This document shows positions 35,573 through 47,101 of a DNA stretch of 64,000 nt, piece by piece; within the stretch, counting starts at the first letter, position 1, and each line of letters starts with the position of its first letter. The stretch is from contig NC_041724.1 of the NCBI RefSeq assembly GCF_900700375.1, forward strand, positions 2,830,123 through 2,894,122, written 5' to 3'. Under the pieces are notes generated by a model. That model searched no databases, was not told the origin of the DNA, and saw only the letters and a list, made by a program, of their open reading frames with translations. This stretch comes from Denticeps clupeoides. Taxonomy: Eukaryota > Chordata > Actinopteri > Clupeiformes > Denticipitidae. Both the position numbers and the translations under genes were made by a program.

Positions 35573-36989
35573 CCCCTCCAATTTCTTACAAACAGCAGAT
35601 CTGCTTCCTGGATGTACTTTAGTTGTTCCCATGGTGATAAATCTGACCAGCAGGGAGAAAGTTCTTGCGTTATTTGACTTCGATTTTTTCCTGTGTGAAA
35701 GGAAACCAAATCAAGCGGAAAATAATTCAATGTTCAAAGTGAACATGCTGAGGTGTGAAAGCGCCTCAGCGCCTAAAAGACTATTCAAGTGGTTGGAAAC
35801 CTCACTTCAATAAACATTAATATCAATATTTAAAGCATTAAGGTGAACCAATTTTCCATCGTTGATACAATGTCCATTGGAATGTCGACCGGAATGCGAT
35901 TTCATTGTTAAGATTATGAATGTTGTTCTTATTATTATCATTATTGTGAGTTTCCGAGGCCACGACAGGCCGATCGATTCTGTATTCAACAGAATAAGTA
36001 CAATTCCCACCTGCAGTTACCTGCAGTGACAGGTGAGAACTGACGAGCGAACGAGCAGCGGCGTGGCGGTGAACGGCTCCACCCCACCTGCCGCCAGGTT
36101 CCCTGACTGCTGCCGGTCTGTGGCCCGGTAAGTACTGAGCTGTGTGGGCGTGTGTCTCCGTACGCCGTTTTCAGGGCCGCTTCTAATTGAGCCAGGCGCA
36201 GTCGGGCGCTGCCTCCAACCGGTTATCGCCGCGGGGGAAGATAACGCCGGCATAATGGGCCATTTCTTCCCCAATCAGCTCGCCATTCATCTCCAGCAGA
36301 GGCATCCTCCTCCCCGCCGTCCCCTTCCGCAGCTTTCCACTTGTAATCCATTCATCCCGGCTGAACGCAGGCCCGGCCCGGCCCGTTCATTCCGAGATCT
36401 TGCTACAAGCCGCTTTACAGCAACAATCCCGCGTCTTTTCACGTCTCCGTCCGATTTGTGCTCCTTCTCCATTACTGGTCTGTCGTTGTCTGCTGATGGG
36501 CATCTGCACTGGTGTGACCCGGCCAGCTGAAATTCATATCTGAGGGCGCCGAGTGATGAAGTGTCAGTCCTGCTTCCTGTGACAACATCCATCTTGGCAG
36601 TGGTGAAGAGGCACAACTCACTCGCGTCTGTCTGACCCCTCGGGACATTTTACCGAGTCGGTTCTGCTGGAAAATGAGTTTAGAGACTGCAGCTGGTGGC
36701 ACGTCGCCGCTGTTTTATTTATATGACCTAAAAAAGTCAAACATTTATCAGCAGTTAAACCCCTGCAGCGGGTGGCAGTTTACTTTCTGGTGGCTGAGCA
36801 GCGGTTCTCCTTCGGAATCTGTTCAATTTGTGAAGCGGGGACTGGAACGACTACAAACGCTCGAAACGAACATGGAAAAAAAATGACCTCCGCGGACTTC
36901 AGAGACCGCTGATTGTGTGACATGTGACAGCCGGTGAAATTACTCGTGGTAACATAAAGCGGGCAATATAGTAACAATGCTCTCTGGAT

Positions 36990-36990
<1 letters not shown>
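35573..36990. other. Intergenic; GC-richer non-repetitive block
   Basis: No coding unit recognised. From about 36,100 to 36,500 the sequence becomes GC-rich and complex (for example GCATAATGGGCCATTTCTTC near 36,250). That is the texture of conserved regulatory DNA, but conservation cannot be judged here. Confidence 0.4.

Positions 36991-37062
<72 letters not shown>
36991..37062. repeat. (GAAA)n microsatellite
   Basis: About 18 uninterrupted GAAA units. Confidence 0.97.
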
Positions 37063-37063
<1 letters not shown>

Positions 37064-37185
37064 GGACACAATTCCACGACTAACAAAAACAGGGATTCAC
37101 TCACAATACGGGGGGAAGTGCAGGGAAGGATGCATTCACATGACTCCATGGAACATACAGGGGATTTAATTTTATATATATTTTT

Positions 37186-37187
<2 letters not shown>

Positions 37188-37230
<43 letters not shown>
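37188..37230. repeat. (GT)n(AT)n compound microsatellite
   Basis: A GT run of about 14 units passing directly into an AT run. Confidence 0.95.
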
Positions 37231-37231
<1 letters not shown>

Positions 37232-37984
37232 ATAATCACATGTCAATAATCACATGTCAACAAAACACATCCAAATACATTTATACTATTTGTACAGCTG
37301 GATACAGTCAGGACAATCAGGAAGCACAGGACAAGGAACACACGGAAATCCTGGCCCAGAGCTCCAGGAAAAATATGGATCATGACAGATAGTAATAACT
37401 GACATAAGTACAGGGGCCACAGTGAAATACACAGTGACAGGCGGGGACAGCGCACAAAATGGATACATTTATACTAAACATAACCGGTGCACACAATCAG
37501 GGAAATTATGAAGATGCACACTGGAGATAAAAATCCGGCCCGGAATGGAGAACCTTGAGGACCCCATAAACTTGCAATTCTGTGAATTTAGTGATTCTCC
37601 ATACGTTGCAAGACTGTTCACAACCATGCATGCAATCATGACATTGGTATAACTGGAGAAGATTTTTTTTTAAATCGCCACATATATATGATAAAAAAAT
37701 TGCATTATATCAGCATTTTAACATCACTGCTGTTCTGTTACAATGTTCTTTTTTCACACATTCTGTGTAAATCGATACTGGATAGCAGCATACATCATGA
37801 TATCTTGCTTTGTTGATTACTTCCCCACCCCTACATCCACAGGAGCAGTTCACCGCCACAAGCCGCTATTTTACTGGTGCTAAACATGACGTAGAACACA
37901 AGGCTCGCTCCATGATCCAGTATGTCTCCTGGATAACTACCCAGAAGAAGGTTTAAAATGCGAGTAGCCCGTAGAAACGAATGA
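37231..37984. other. Intergenic, possible old dispersed repeat
   Basis: No gene. ATACATTTATAC recurs at about 37,275 and 37,463 and also near 34,032. This suggests fragments of one old interspersed repeat that I cannot name. Confidence 0.35.
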
Positions 37985-38522
37985 TGAACCTCCACCCTGT
38001 TCATCTCTGTAATAACCACTGGTCCTCTGGCGTGATTTTCTCCCACACCACCCCTCTGCTACGTTCCCTCCACTGGCTCCCAGTAGCTTCACGCATCAGA
38101 TTCAAAATACTGATGCTGGCCTACAAAGCCAGACATGGAGTAGCACCATCCTACCTCACATCCCTTATTACACCTCGCACTGCACCTCGTATACTCCGAG
38201 CCTCCAGTACTGCTCGCCTGGTCCCTCCATCTCTGAAGGTAAAGGAAAACATTAATCTAGACTCTTCTCCGTCTTGGCCCCTCGGTGGTGGAATGAACTT
38301 CCAGCTCAGTCACTGAGCACCTTCAAACGACAGCTCAAGACCTTCCTCTTTCGAGAAAATTTAGATTAACTTGTAACATTCTTATTGTCGAACTTGTGTA
38401 CAGAATCTACAACAGAGTGAATAGAAAGATGTATTCATAGTTGGGGGTCCTAGTGAATTGATCTCTTCATCGATGGGAACTTGAAATCTGGATAATCTGC
38501 CAAATGCCGTAAATGTAAATGT
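37985..38522 (+). mobile_element. LINE L2-type 3' end
   Basis: 38,050-38,360 encodes, with minor damage, an L2-type reverse transcriptase C-terminal tail: LRSLHWLPVASRIRFKILML, YKARHGVAPSYLTSLI and WWNELPAQ...TFKRQLKTFLF. A short 3' UTR ends in CTGCCAAATGCCGTAAATGT, the tail also seen in the family-A SINEs. It is 5'-truncated, as LINE copies usually are. Confidence 0.75.
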
Positions 38523-39622
38523 GATTTTCACTACAGACCACAGTGCAGATAACGCAGTGACTAGCCGGACGCCCCTTTACATCACGACAAACTGAAGCTT
38601 TTCATGTTTCCGTGTCTGTATTTTTCACATAAAAAGGGACAAAGAGCAAAGTTGTAAAGTCTTATGCTTAAACTTTCATGAATCCCAGGATTAGAGTGAT
38701 TTAGTGTTACTGAGTAGAAGGTGAGGCCATGAATAAGGGAATTATCCTTTCAGACAAGATACTATATAACTGCATGTAAACTAAAACCATACAATGGTGC
38801 AAGAGCCTCACATGATTTCTTCCCTTCGTCCCAGAAGTCTGCTGAACCGATAGCATCAAAATGGACCCTGAGAGTACTTGACAGGGAAGCGTTATGACTG
38901 GATGCGCTATCGGCCGGATTCCCCACATCCGTTTTCTGCTGCCTTGTGGCCCGCCGCACAATTGCTTTCTGCTCGGTGAGATTGGGCCACTCCTCTGCTC
39001 TCAGGAGTCCCGGTATCTTCAGCAGGTTGCGCGATTCAAATCTTCACTTCCTCCCTTTTATCTTGCTGACAATGGACACTACGGGATATTGTTTCGGCGA
39101 TAGAGCAGTGCTGACTGCCAGCTATTCAGCGCCCGTGTGTCTAATCTCGACCTGCGGGAGTTCGTCTCCTCCAGAGCCGCTTTACATTTACGCGGCGGAG
39201 CTCTAATAGAGATCAAAACAAAGTGGTGCTATTCTTCACACCGAGAGCAGCCCTCGTGTAAACCCCAGCAGTTGAGATAAGCAGCTGTCTGGTCTCTGTG
39301 TGTGTGTGTGTGTGTGTGTGCGCTGTGGTTAATTCGTTCTTACTTACTGAATCGTTAGTGCTGGTCGTGTGATTTATTCACTTACACTGGCAATAGCGCG
39401 CAAGACTGGCATATTGTCTCATTTAAGGTTCTCTGGTCAAGTAATGTACAAGACTGAGACTTTGAGGGAAACAATTTCGTTCTGTCACTTACAAAACAGT
39501 TTGAGCCCAAATTGAACCACTAATCAGCATAATCAATACCAATTAAAGAAACTGAAAAAAATAATACATGATTTGTAATATGTTACAGTCTATTCATCTA
39601 AAAAAATATGGTGTATATTAAT
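38523..39622. other. Intergenic
   Basis: No gene recognised. A (GT)n microsatellite lies at 39,298-39,320. The segment 38,880-39,230 is moderately GC-rich and non-repetitive. Confidence 0.45.
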
Positions 39623-39803
39623 ATTTACATTTACAGCATTTACCACAGCGACACATATAGTCAGTAGTTACAGGGACAGTCCCCCCCCCGGAGACACTCA
39701 GGGTTAAGTGTCTTGCTCAGGGACACAATGGTAGTAAGTGGGGTTTGAACCTGGGTCTTCATGTTCATAGACGAGTGTGTTACCCACTATGTTACTACCA
39801 CTC
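39623..39803 (-). mobile_element. tRNA-derived SINE, family A
   Basis: Complete reverse-complement copy: CATTTACAGCATTTACC, TCAGTAGTTACAGGGACAGT, GGAGACACTCAGGGTTAAG, TGTCTTGCTCAGGGACACAA, GGTTTGAACCTGGGTCTTC and GTGTTACCCACTATGTTACTACC. Confidence 0.8.
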
Positions 39804-41152
39804 CTTATCACACAAATATCATTCCAAAATTTGTACATTATTCTTTATTAAAAAAGTCCACTATGCTAACTACCTTTAGTAACTACATAGTAACTACAGG
39901 ATTTAGCTAATTAAATAATTTGCCTTAAAATTTCGAACTATGAGTAAAGGCCAAGCACCTGCTCCCCAAAAAATGTCGTCTACAGTAAGCTGTGTCCAGT
40001 GTCTGTCGCATCCAACGTGAAACAGACATAACTTCACACCGGCCTTCCAATCCGGCGCCCGAGACGGAGCTTAAGTGTCTGTAGACAAATGTGTCAGCGA
40101 ACGCAGCAACCGGACCTTCTGCTTCGATCTGTTTGCTGCAGGCCGGTAACAAATGATAACGGCCCTCTCCCCCGATCACCATTCATCACCATCGGCTGCA
40201 GGCGGGAAGCGCCGAGGCGGCAGAACGCCGGCGCAATGCACAAGGGGGGGGGCGATGTGGGGGGGGGGGGTTGGAATTAAAAAGTCTTTGCCAAGGCCTG
40301 GCCCATATTCATCTCAGGATGTCCTTTTGATGGAGAAGGACGGCGCCCGATGGTAATGACTCGGTGGGGGTAGCTGTGGTTCGCAGAATTACGCCCACTT
40401 CGTCGGGCAGGTTTTTCAGTCCGTCGGCCTCCGAGGAAAGACGGATTCAATCGTGGCAAAGGGGCGGAACCGCAGAATATTCTGCGCTAGACTGAATTAG
40501 TCTTCCGGGCTGAAGCGAGCCGCTGTTTTTGAACGCCGGTCGTGTTTCCAGATGACGGCTTCATCTCGAGACACCTTGCGTGAACCCTCCTGATGAGAGG
40601 CGCAAGCCCCGGGGTTCACCGCGAGCCGCCGAGGCCTCCGCCGGGGCGCGGCAGCACCGCCCCGCTCAAGTCAAAGGAGTTCTCTCCTCAGCGGCTACGC
40701 CGAGATAATTGGCAGAAAATTGTGTGTGCAGCCGCGGCATTATTTCTTCCTCCATCAAAGCGAAAAAAGAAGAAGAAGAAGAAAAAAAAAAATTGCCAGC
40801 AATTACTGTCAGCTTATCTTCCCCGCCCCCCTCCTTTCCGGCACCTTCCGGCAGAGATTCGCCACGCCGCTGCACTCTGGCGTGCATTCGCCTTCTGCTC
40901 ATTTCTTTAGGTCAGTTGCCCGTCCTGGTGCACTGTAAGGGTGCGAACCTTCACTGGCCTCACCATTCAATTCGATTGCGGTTGTCAGCGCGTCACAATG
41001 CACCTCATCCATTTTTGTACGTAACTTCGCGCGGTGTTTTAAAATACGCCACTGAGACGAGCGACGCGGACGCCTGAGCCCGCCGTGTTCCTGGTGAGCG
41101 CGGGCTGCATTAAGCACCAGCGTTCGGCTGGCGTCAAATAAACACTGCATGC
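39804..41152. other. Intergenic; GC-rich block
   Basis: No gene recognised. 40,020-40,900 is CpG-containing and complex, interrupted by a G-run (40,246-40,270) and an A-rich (GAA)n tract (40,763-40,792). GCCAAGCACCTGCTCCCCAA near 39,951 recurs at 43,276. Confidence 0.4.
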
Positions 41153-41531
41153 AAACGCAGCTGCGCAGCTCAGCAAAAAGGCGCATGGCCTTCAGAGGGC
41201 GTCCACTTCGGACGTTTCGCTGTTCTCAGATCAGGCGGCCACAGTCACTGCTGGCACTACTTTGTAACTCGAATTTTTATACCGCCGAGAGAGAAATCAC
41301 CAAGTAATGTCATTATGATGCGATGGATTGTGCAGAATCGTCCACGCCTGAGTGCGCCCACTCATCCATAGTTGCTATAGAACTGTTTTCAAGTCAAAGC
41401 AATGCAGTCACTTGTGCGTACCGTATTCTTTCTATGGCAACATCTAGAAGGATTTTCTTTTGCAAATATAAGTTCTTTAAATTCTATAAATCGAAAAGTT
41501 TTCATGCGGAAGACATCAGAATCACTGCATG
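41153..41531 (+). repeat. Duplicated ~380-bp block, copy 1
   Basis: Shares near-identical sequence with 41,778-42,175, from AGCTCAGCAAAAAGGCGCATGG to GGAAGACATCAGAAT. It contains CTGCTGGCACTACTTTGTAAC and GCAACATCTAGAAGG. No protein or known repeat family was recognised. Copy 1 lacks about 18 bp present in copy 2 near the middle. Confidence 0.9.
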
Positions 41532-41777
41532 CGGGGCAGTGGGTGGCCTAGCGGCTAAGGAAGCGGCCCCCGTAATCAGAAGGTTGCCGGTTTGAATCCC
41601 GATCCGCCAAGGTGCCACTGAGCAAAGCTCTGTCCCCGCACACTGCACCCCGGGCACCTGTCATGGCCGCCCACTGCTCACTCAGGGTGATGGTTAAATG
41701 CAGAGGACAAATTTCACTGTGTGCATCGTGTGCTGTGCTGCTGTTTATCACATGTGACAATCACTTCACTTCACGAA
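41532..41777 (+). mobile_element. tRNA-derived SINE, family B (full-length)
   Basis: Head GGCAGTGGGTGGCCTAGCGG, then GGTTGCCGGTTTGAATCCCG, body GCCACTGAGCAAAGC...CCACTGCTCACTCAGGG and tail GTGACAATCACTTCACTTCAC. It sits exactly between the two copies of the duplicated block. Confidence 0.85.
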
Positions 41778-42175
41778 CGCAGCTACAAAGCTCAGCAAAA
41801 AGGCGCATGGCCTTCAGAGGGCGTCCATTTTGGATATTTCGCTGTTCTCAGATCAGGCGGCCACAGTCACTGCTGGCACTACTTTGTAACTCGAATTTTT
41901 ATACCGCCGAGAGAAAAATCACCAAGTAATGTCATTATGATACGATCGATTATGCTCTGTGCTGCGTTGATGCAGAATCGTCCACGCCTGAGTGCACCCA
42001 CTCATCCATAGTTGCTATAGAACTGTTTGCTATAGAAGTCAAAGCAATGCAGTCACTTGTGCGTACCGTATTCTTTCTATGGCAACATCTAGAAGGATTT
42101 TCTTTTGCAAATATAAGTCTATAAATTCTATAAATCCAAAAAGTTTTCATACGGAAGACATCAGAATGACTAAAT
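41778..42175 (+). repeat. Duplicated ~380-bp block, copy 2
   Basis: Second copy of the block at 41,153-41,531 in the same orientation. It carries an extra TTATGCTCTGTGCTGCGTTG segment near 41,949 and a short GCTATAGAA duplication near 42,029. Confidence 0.9.
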
Positions 42176-43781
42176 GAAAGGCTGCTGAGGGGCGGAATGT
42201 TGGATGGCGAGGCTGGGATTAGAGGCTTTTTCACGGCTAAGGGAGATGGCTAATCTCCTGACGGCAGACGGAGAAAATCTGTCTCAGGCTGACAAGGAAG
42301 CTCACGTTCCTCCTGGCAGCAAATGAAAATCCCCCCACGCTACCACCGCTACCACCACCACCGTCGCCATCCAGCCAATGCCGGTGCAGGCTGGAAAATG
42401 TCCTCCGCTCTCATTGTTGTACCATAATCCATTTCCTTGCTTACCTGGTTGCTGTGAGAAGAGCGGGGGAATGGCGTTTTGGATTAGCCCGTCGTTTGAA
42501 CAACAGTTCGCGGTCATGTTCATAGGTCTTCAAACTGTCCTGAATGGTACTCACAGACCGATCCTCACCAGGAGACCAGAACGAGGCTTCTTCGCAGGGT
42601 CGCTGGAGATACTCCACTTGACAGGATGAGGAGCTCAGTAAGCCTTGGAGTTGAGCAGCAGCTACTACTCCAGATCAAGAGAAGCCAGCTGGGGTTGGCT
42701 GGGTATGGCGTAGGAATGTCCTACGAGCAGCTGCCAATGCATCTCTGTTAAGGAAAGTGTCACTGGGCATTGATGTCGGGGAAGGCCCAAGAACCTCTGG
42801 TGAGATTGTATCGTCCTGTTTTCTTGGGGACGCCTTGGGAACCCCCATCATAGCTCTCCTCCCTGCGAGACCCTCTTCTGGACAATCAGACTGAAAACTG
42901 AACTGAAGTTCTGCTGATGAGCATGATGAGAATGAAATGGTTAAGCTCTTTTTTTTTTTTTTGGAATCTCTCCTGCTGGGGGGGCCAGATCTCAGAATTC
43001 CGGCAGCTCTAAAGCATGTTTGATTTTCGACGGGCGCTCTTATTAAACTGTGAAGGGCGTGCAGTTGGCTGCAGTTCAATATAAATGGAGATGGGCCCGT
43101 GGGAGGCTTCATCGATAAGCGGCTGTTCCTCTCTGCGCGATGCGCCGAGATGTCACGATAAAACATTCGATACGGCCGCCATGCGCTAACATGCATGTCT
43201 TCATTATCACAGCAGATAGGCCAAATTGGTTTTTGGATCAGAGCGTCTGAAGGTCACGACTGGCAGAATTAGTCGCCAAGCACCTGCTCCCCAATGATAA
43301 CGGCAGTCCATCCCGACACCGAAGATGGCCGGTCCTGCTCAAGAGAGGTGGCATCTGCCATCCCGAGGCCCGGTCCGGGGAGAGCGAAAATAAATAAGAA
43401 TCCGTCCCCTTGGTGATTTCACAGCTCTGTGGGCCGAGCGCCGCACTCTTTGTTCTGTGGATTAGTGCGAGGTGACTGGCAGGTGCCCTTGTGCCCGGGC
43501 GAAGGGTTTGGCAGGGATGGGGAGGATGTGCTCCGCCCCGGAGCTTATTTGACCCCCCCCCCCCCGTTCCCGGAGCCGGCGGGTCGGATTTAACATTCCG
43601 GTTTCCATCCCATCACCGGCTGTGTCGGCGCATTACTCCATCAGACACACTTGGTTCAGCGGGGAAATACGTTCCTACTGGAAAATGTGTGTTTTGGCAG
43701 ATCTAAAAAATAATAATTGCTCAGGCGATTCCTCTGACAATAACGTCTGCTGTTTGGCTGCTAGAGTCTGTAACTCATTTC
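42176..43781. other. Intergenic
   Basis: No gene recognised. The 173-codon minus-strand frame (43,196-42,675) reads across a T-run and shows no family motif. A C-run lies at 43,553-43,565. The last five bases (ATTTC, 43,777-43,781) are the left target-site duplication of the LTR element that follows. Confidence 0.45.
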
Positions 43782-44113
43782 TGTCAGGATTGCCTGCAGC
43801 TGGGCTCCACACCGGAATTTAATCCTGCCACCCCATAAATGCCGGAAGTTTCCGCCCGTTCGGGGTCGCTGGCATTTTCGTGAACTCGCTGCACGAACTT
43901 GACCTAGTTTTGTTTCATGCGTTTTGAGTTCTGGCAATCGCCACACGCCTACGGGTTTGTTTCAGTTCTTGATTTATTTTAAACTGTTTTTGGCCATCGC
44001 GCCATTGTTTCTTTGTATTTCTTTGAGTTTGTTTATTTGTTGTATAATAAAACCCCCTTCCCAGTATGTCAGACCTCTGCGCTTCCTTCCCCCGTAAGTC
44101 CGTAGTCGTGACA
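43782..44113 (+). repeat. 5' LTR of the element
   Basis: A 332-bp LTR with TG...CA ends, a CATAAATG TATA-like motif and an AATAAAA polyadenylation signal. Confidence 0.9.
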
Positions 44114-46258
44114 GAATGCCAGCGACCCACCCAAAAGCGCGGAGGTGGAAAACAGAGGAGAAGAAACGCCGCGAAGGACGCAGCCCGGCGCGGCGAACGC
44201 GGACGGCAGGGGAGAGACGCGCCGCCCGTTCTGGTGGAGCGTTTTCTCCCCGAGAAGCCGTGGTACGCGGCGCCACGTGATGACGTCACCCCCGGGAAAC
44301 TCCGCGAAACCCGGAAGCGACAACGTCGGCGGGTGAGTGGGCGGAGCGAGGACGTTGGCGTCGGCAGCAGCGAGGAAGTGACGTGGGCAGCGAGCGCAGA
44401 AGATGCGACCCCCACGATCTTCGGCATGTCGAGCCAAGAACTCTGCGCTCTGCTGGCAAGGCTCCCCGTGGACTGGGACGACACGGACGACGACGAGAGC
44501 ACGGGAGACGAGAGTTGGGCTCCGCCCATCGCACCAGTCTGCGATCGTCGCAAGGTCCGTGGGGACCCACGTCACTTCCAGGGGGGTGAGAAGCGGCAAC
44601 AACAACGGCGGCGTTCCTCCAGCGAGGAGGTGGGCAGCCTCCAGCCCGAATGGCCAGAGTTCTGCCCATGGGAGCTTATCGCGCCATGGGTCCAGGATGT
44701 CCGCAGGGTGGACGACACTCGGAGTCACCGGTGGGAGGACACGGATGACGAAAGCGATGATGACGTGGATTTTCGGTGGGCGGTCGTTGCCGGGATGGCT
44801 CCGCCCAGCGTGCGCGTCCGAGATCATCGCGGCGTCCGTGATGACCCATGTGACTTCCGGGGGGTACGAGGTGGACACGGACGACGACCAGGATGACGCC
44901 GTTTGGGCAGTCGGTGCCGGGATGGCTCCGCCCATCGCGCCCATCCAGGATCGTCACGAGGTCCGTGGAAACCCACGTCCCTCCCAGCAGTGTGAGGAAA
45001 GCTGGTGGAAGAGGGCGACGGGAGGTCGCCAGCCAGCAACTGCGCTGCCGGGACTGCCTCGCAGGGAATCCTCCATTCCTGCTCCAGTCGCCGACCCGCC
45101 TTCCCTCTGCCCGGACGTTCCCCAGCGAAATGGCAGCGCAGCACCAGCGCCCACACCTGCTGGAGAAGACGTCCACCCCCCTCCACACCACACACCTACC
45201 ACCATCTCCAGCGACGTGCCCAGCCCCGTGTGGGACAGCCCAATTGTCCCGGGACCCTTCAGTGGGGCAGCAGACACTGATAAGACCACCACCATCCTAT
45301 CGTGTCTGCTTGGGTCAGCATGGGGCTGGAGCGCAGCCCTCTGGCAGCAGGGAGAGACAGACAGCAGTTTTCGGGACTTCCAGCAGAGACTGAGGGCGGA
45401 GTTTGATCGGCCAGAGCCTGAGCCAGGGATCGAACTCTGCCCCTCCACCACATCCAGCGCCAGTCAGGATCCGGGGCAAGAAGACCAAGCACTGGCGGGC
45501 GACGAGAAGGTCGCGCCTCCCGAGATCCTGGCTGTGCCCCCTGAGGAGGTCCCGGAGTGCTCAGAGGGGGAGCCAGACGACCCTCTCTTCTGTCTGTCTC
45601 TGTCTGTGTGTGTGTGCGTGGCATATGTGTCCGTATGTCGCCCCCACTTCCCCTCTTTGTGTCCACCAGATGGTGACCCAGCAGCAGAGCCGAACCCCAG
45701 GGAGGGAGTTCCCAACCTGACTGCACCGGTCCAAGGCGAGGTGGACGAGCCCCAAGGTACCCCTAAGTCCAGCCGGGGGGGGTGCTCCCCCAAAGAATTT
45801 TTTGGGGGGGTGCAGTTCGGGTTGGGGACTCCTCCTGAGGGGAGGGGAGGTGGGGAAGCGATGGAGCTGGGTCCTCCGGTAGCCAGTGAGGAGGGCGGGC
45901 CAGGCATGGGCCTGCGTCTGCCTCCAGAGGGGTGGAGCGCCATAGAGCCCCCGGGTAGGCATGAGGACCCAGCTGGGACAGGCAGGAAGAGGGCCTGCTT
46001 GTCCCAACGGACGCAGAAGGGGCTAGCCGGATGGTCTGGCAATGCCCCCCCCTTGGCACCAGGGCCGTGCAGCGAGAGGGGCTGCATAGTCCCAGAAGGC
46101 ACCAGCCTGGGGTGCCTGGAACAGTCGCCGGAGGCTCTGGGACAATCTCCCTGCGCGGTGCAGGGGGTGACACAAGAAGTGTCAGAGGGGACGTGTGGAG
46201 ACAGGGCCCACACGTACCCAGATGGATCGGCCCTGATTATTGTGTGCAGGTACGGGAG

Positions 46259-46985
46259 TCCGGGGCCGCCATGCGGGACCACGCCGGGGAGCCAGGCCGA
46301 GGGTCCGGGGCCGCCATGCGGGACCACGCCGGGGAGCCAGGCCGAGGGTCCGGGGCCGCCATGCGGGACCACGCCGGGGAGCCAGGCCGAGGGTCCGGGG
46401 CCGCCATGCGGGACACACGCGGGGAGCAGGCCGAGGGTCCGGGGCCGCCAGCGGGACCACGCCGGGGAGCCAGCACGAGGGTCCGGGGCCGCCACGGCCT
46501 GACCACGCCGGGGAGCCAGCCCGAGGGACCGGGGCCGCCACGCCTGACCACGCCGGGGAGCCAGCCCGAGGCACCGGGGGCCGCCACGCCTGACCACGCC
46601 GGGGAGCCAGCCCGAGGCACCGGGGCCGTCACGCCTGACCACGCCGGGGAGCCAGCCCGAGGGCACCGGGGCCGTCACGCCTGACCACGCCGGGGAGCCA
46701 GCCCGAGGGACCGGGGCCGCCACGCCTGACCACGCCGGGGAGCCAGCCCGAGGACCGGGGCCGCCCGCCTGACCACGCCGGGGAGCCAGCCCGAGGGACC
46801 GGGGCCGCCACGCCTGACCACGCCGGGGAGCCAGCCCGAGGGACCGGGGCCGCCACGCCTGACCACGCCGGGGAGCCAGCCCGAGGGACCGGGGCCGCCA
46901 CGCCTGACCACGCCGGGGAGCCAGCCCGAGGGACCGGGGCCGCCACGCCTGACCACGCCGGGGGAGCCAGCCCGAGGGACCGGGT
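46259..46985 (+). repeat. 45-bp minisatellite inside the LTR element
   Basis: About 16 units of a 45-bp GC-rich repeat (CCGGGGCCGCC...GGGACCACGCCGGGGAGCC). The first few units differ from later ones (ATGCGGGACC against ACGCCTGACC), so the array is graded. 45 bp is a multiple of three, so it reads as a 15-residue repeat in any open frame on either strand, which explains the very long shadow frames here. Confidence 0.92.
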
Positions 46986-47101
46986 CCTCCAAGTGGAGGA
47001 TACAGCAGGGCAGGAGCCCTGTGGTTGCCGCCGTCCGCCCCGCCGCCTCCACTGATGGTACTGTTGGGGCTCCGAGGACGTAGCCCTTGGAGGGGGGGCT
47101 C

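Noticed and set aside
42675-43196. 173-codon minus-strand frame as a gene
   Set aside because: It crosses a T-run (a poly-lysine stretch), has no family motif and no splice context.
44403-46502. 699-codon plus-strand frame in the LTR element taken as a host gene
   Set aside because: It lies wholly between two LTRs, is GC-biased and ends in a minisatellite. Only a gag-like fragment is recognisable, so it is treated as transposon remains.
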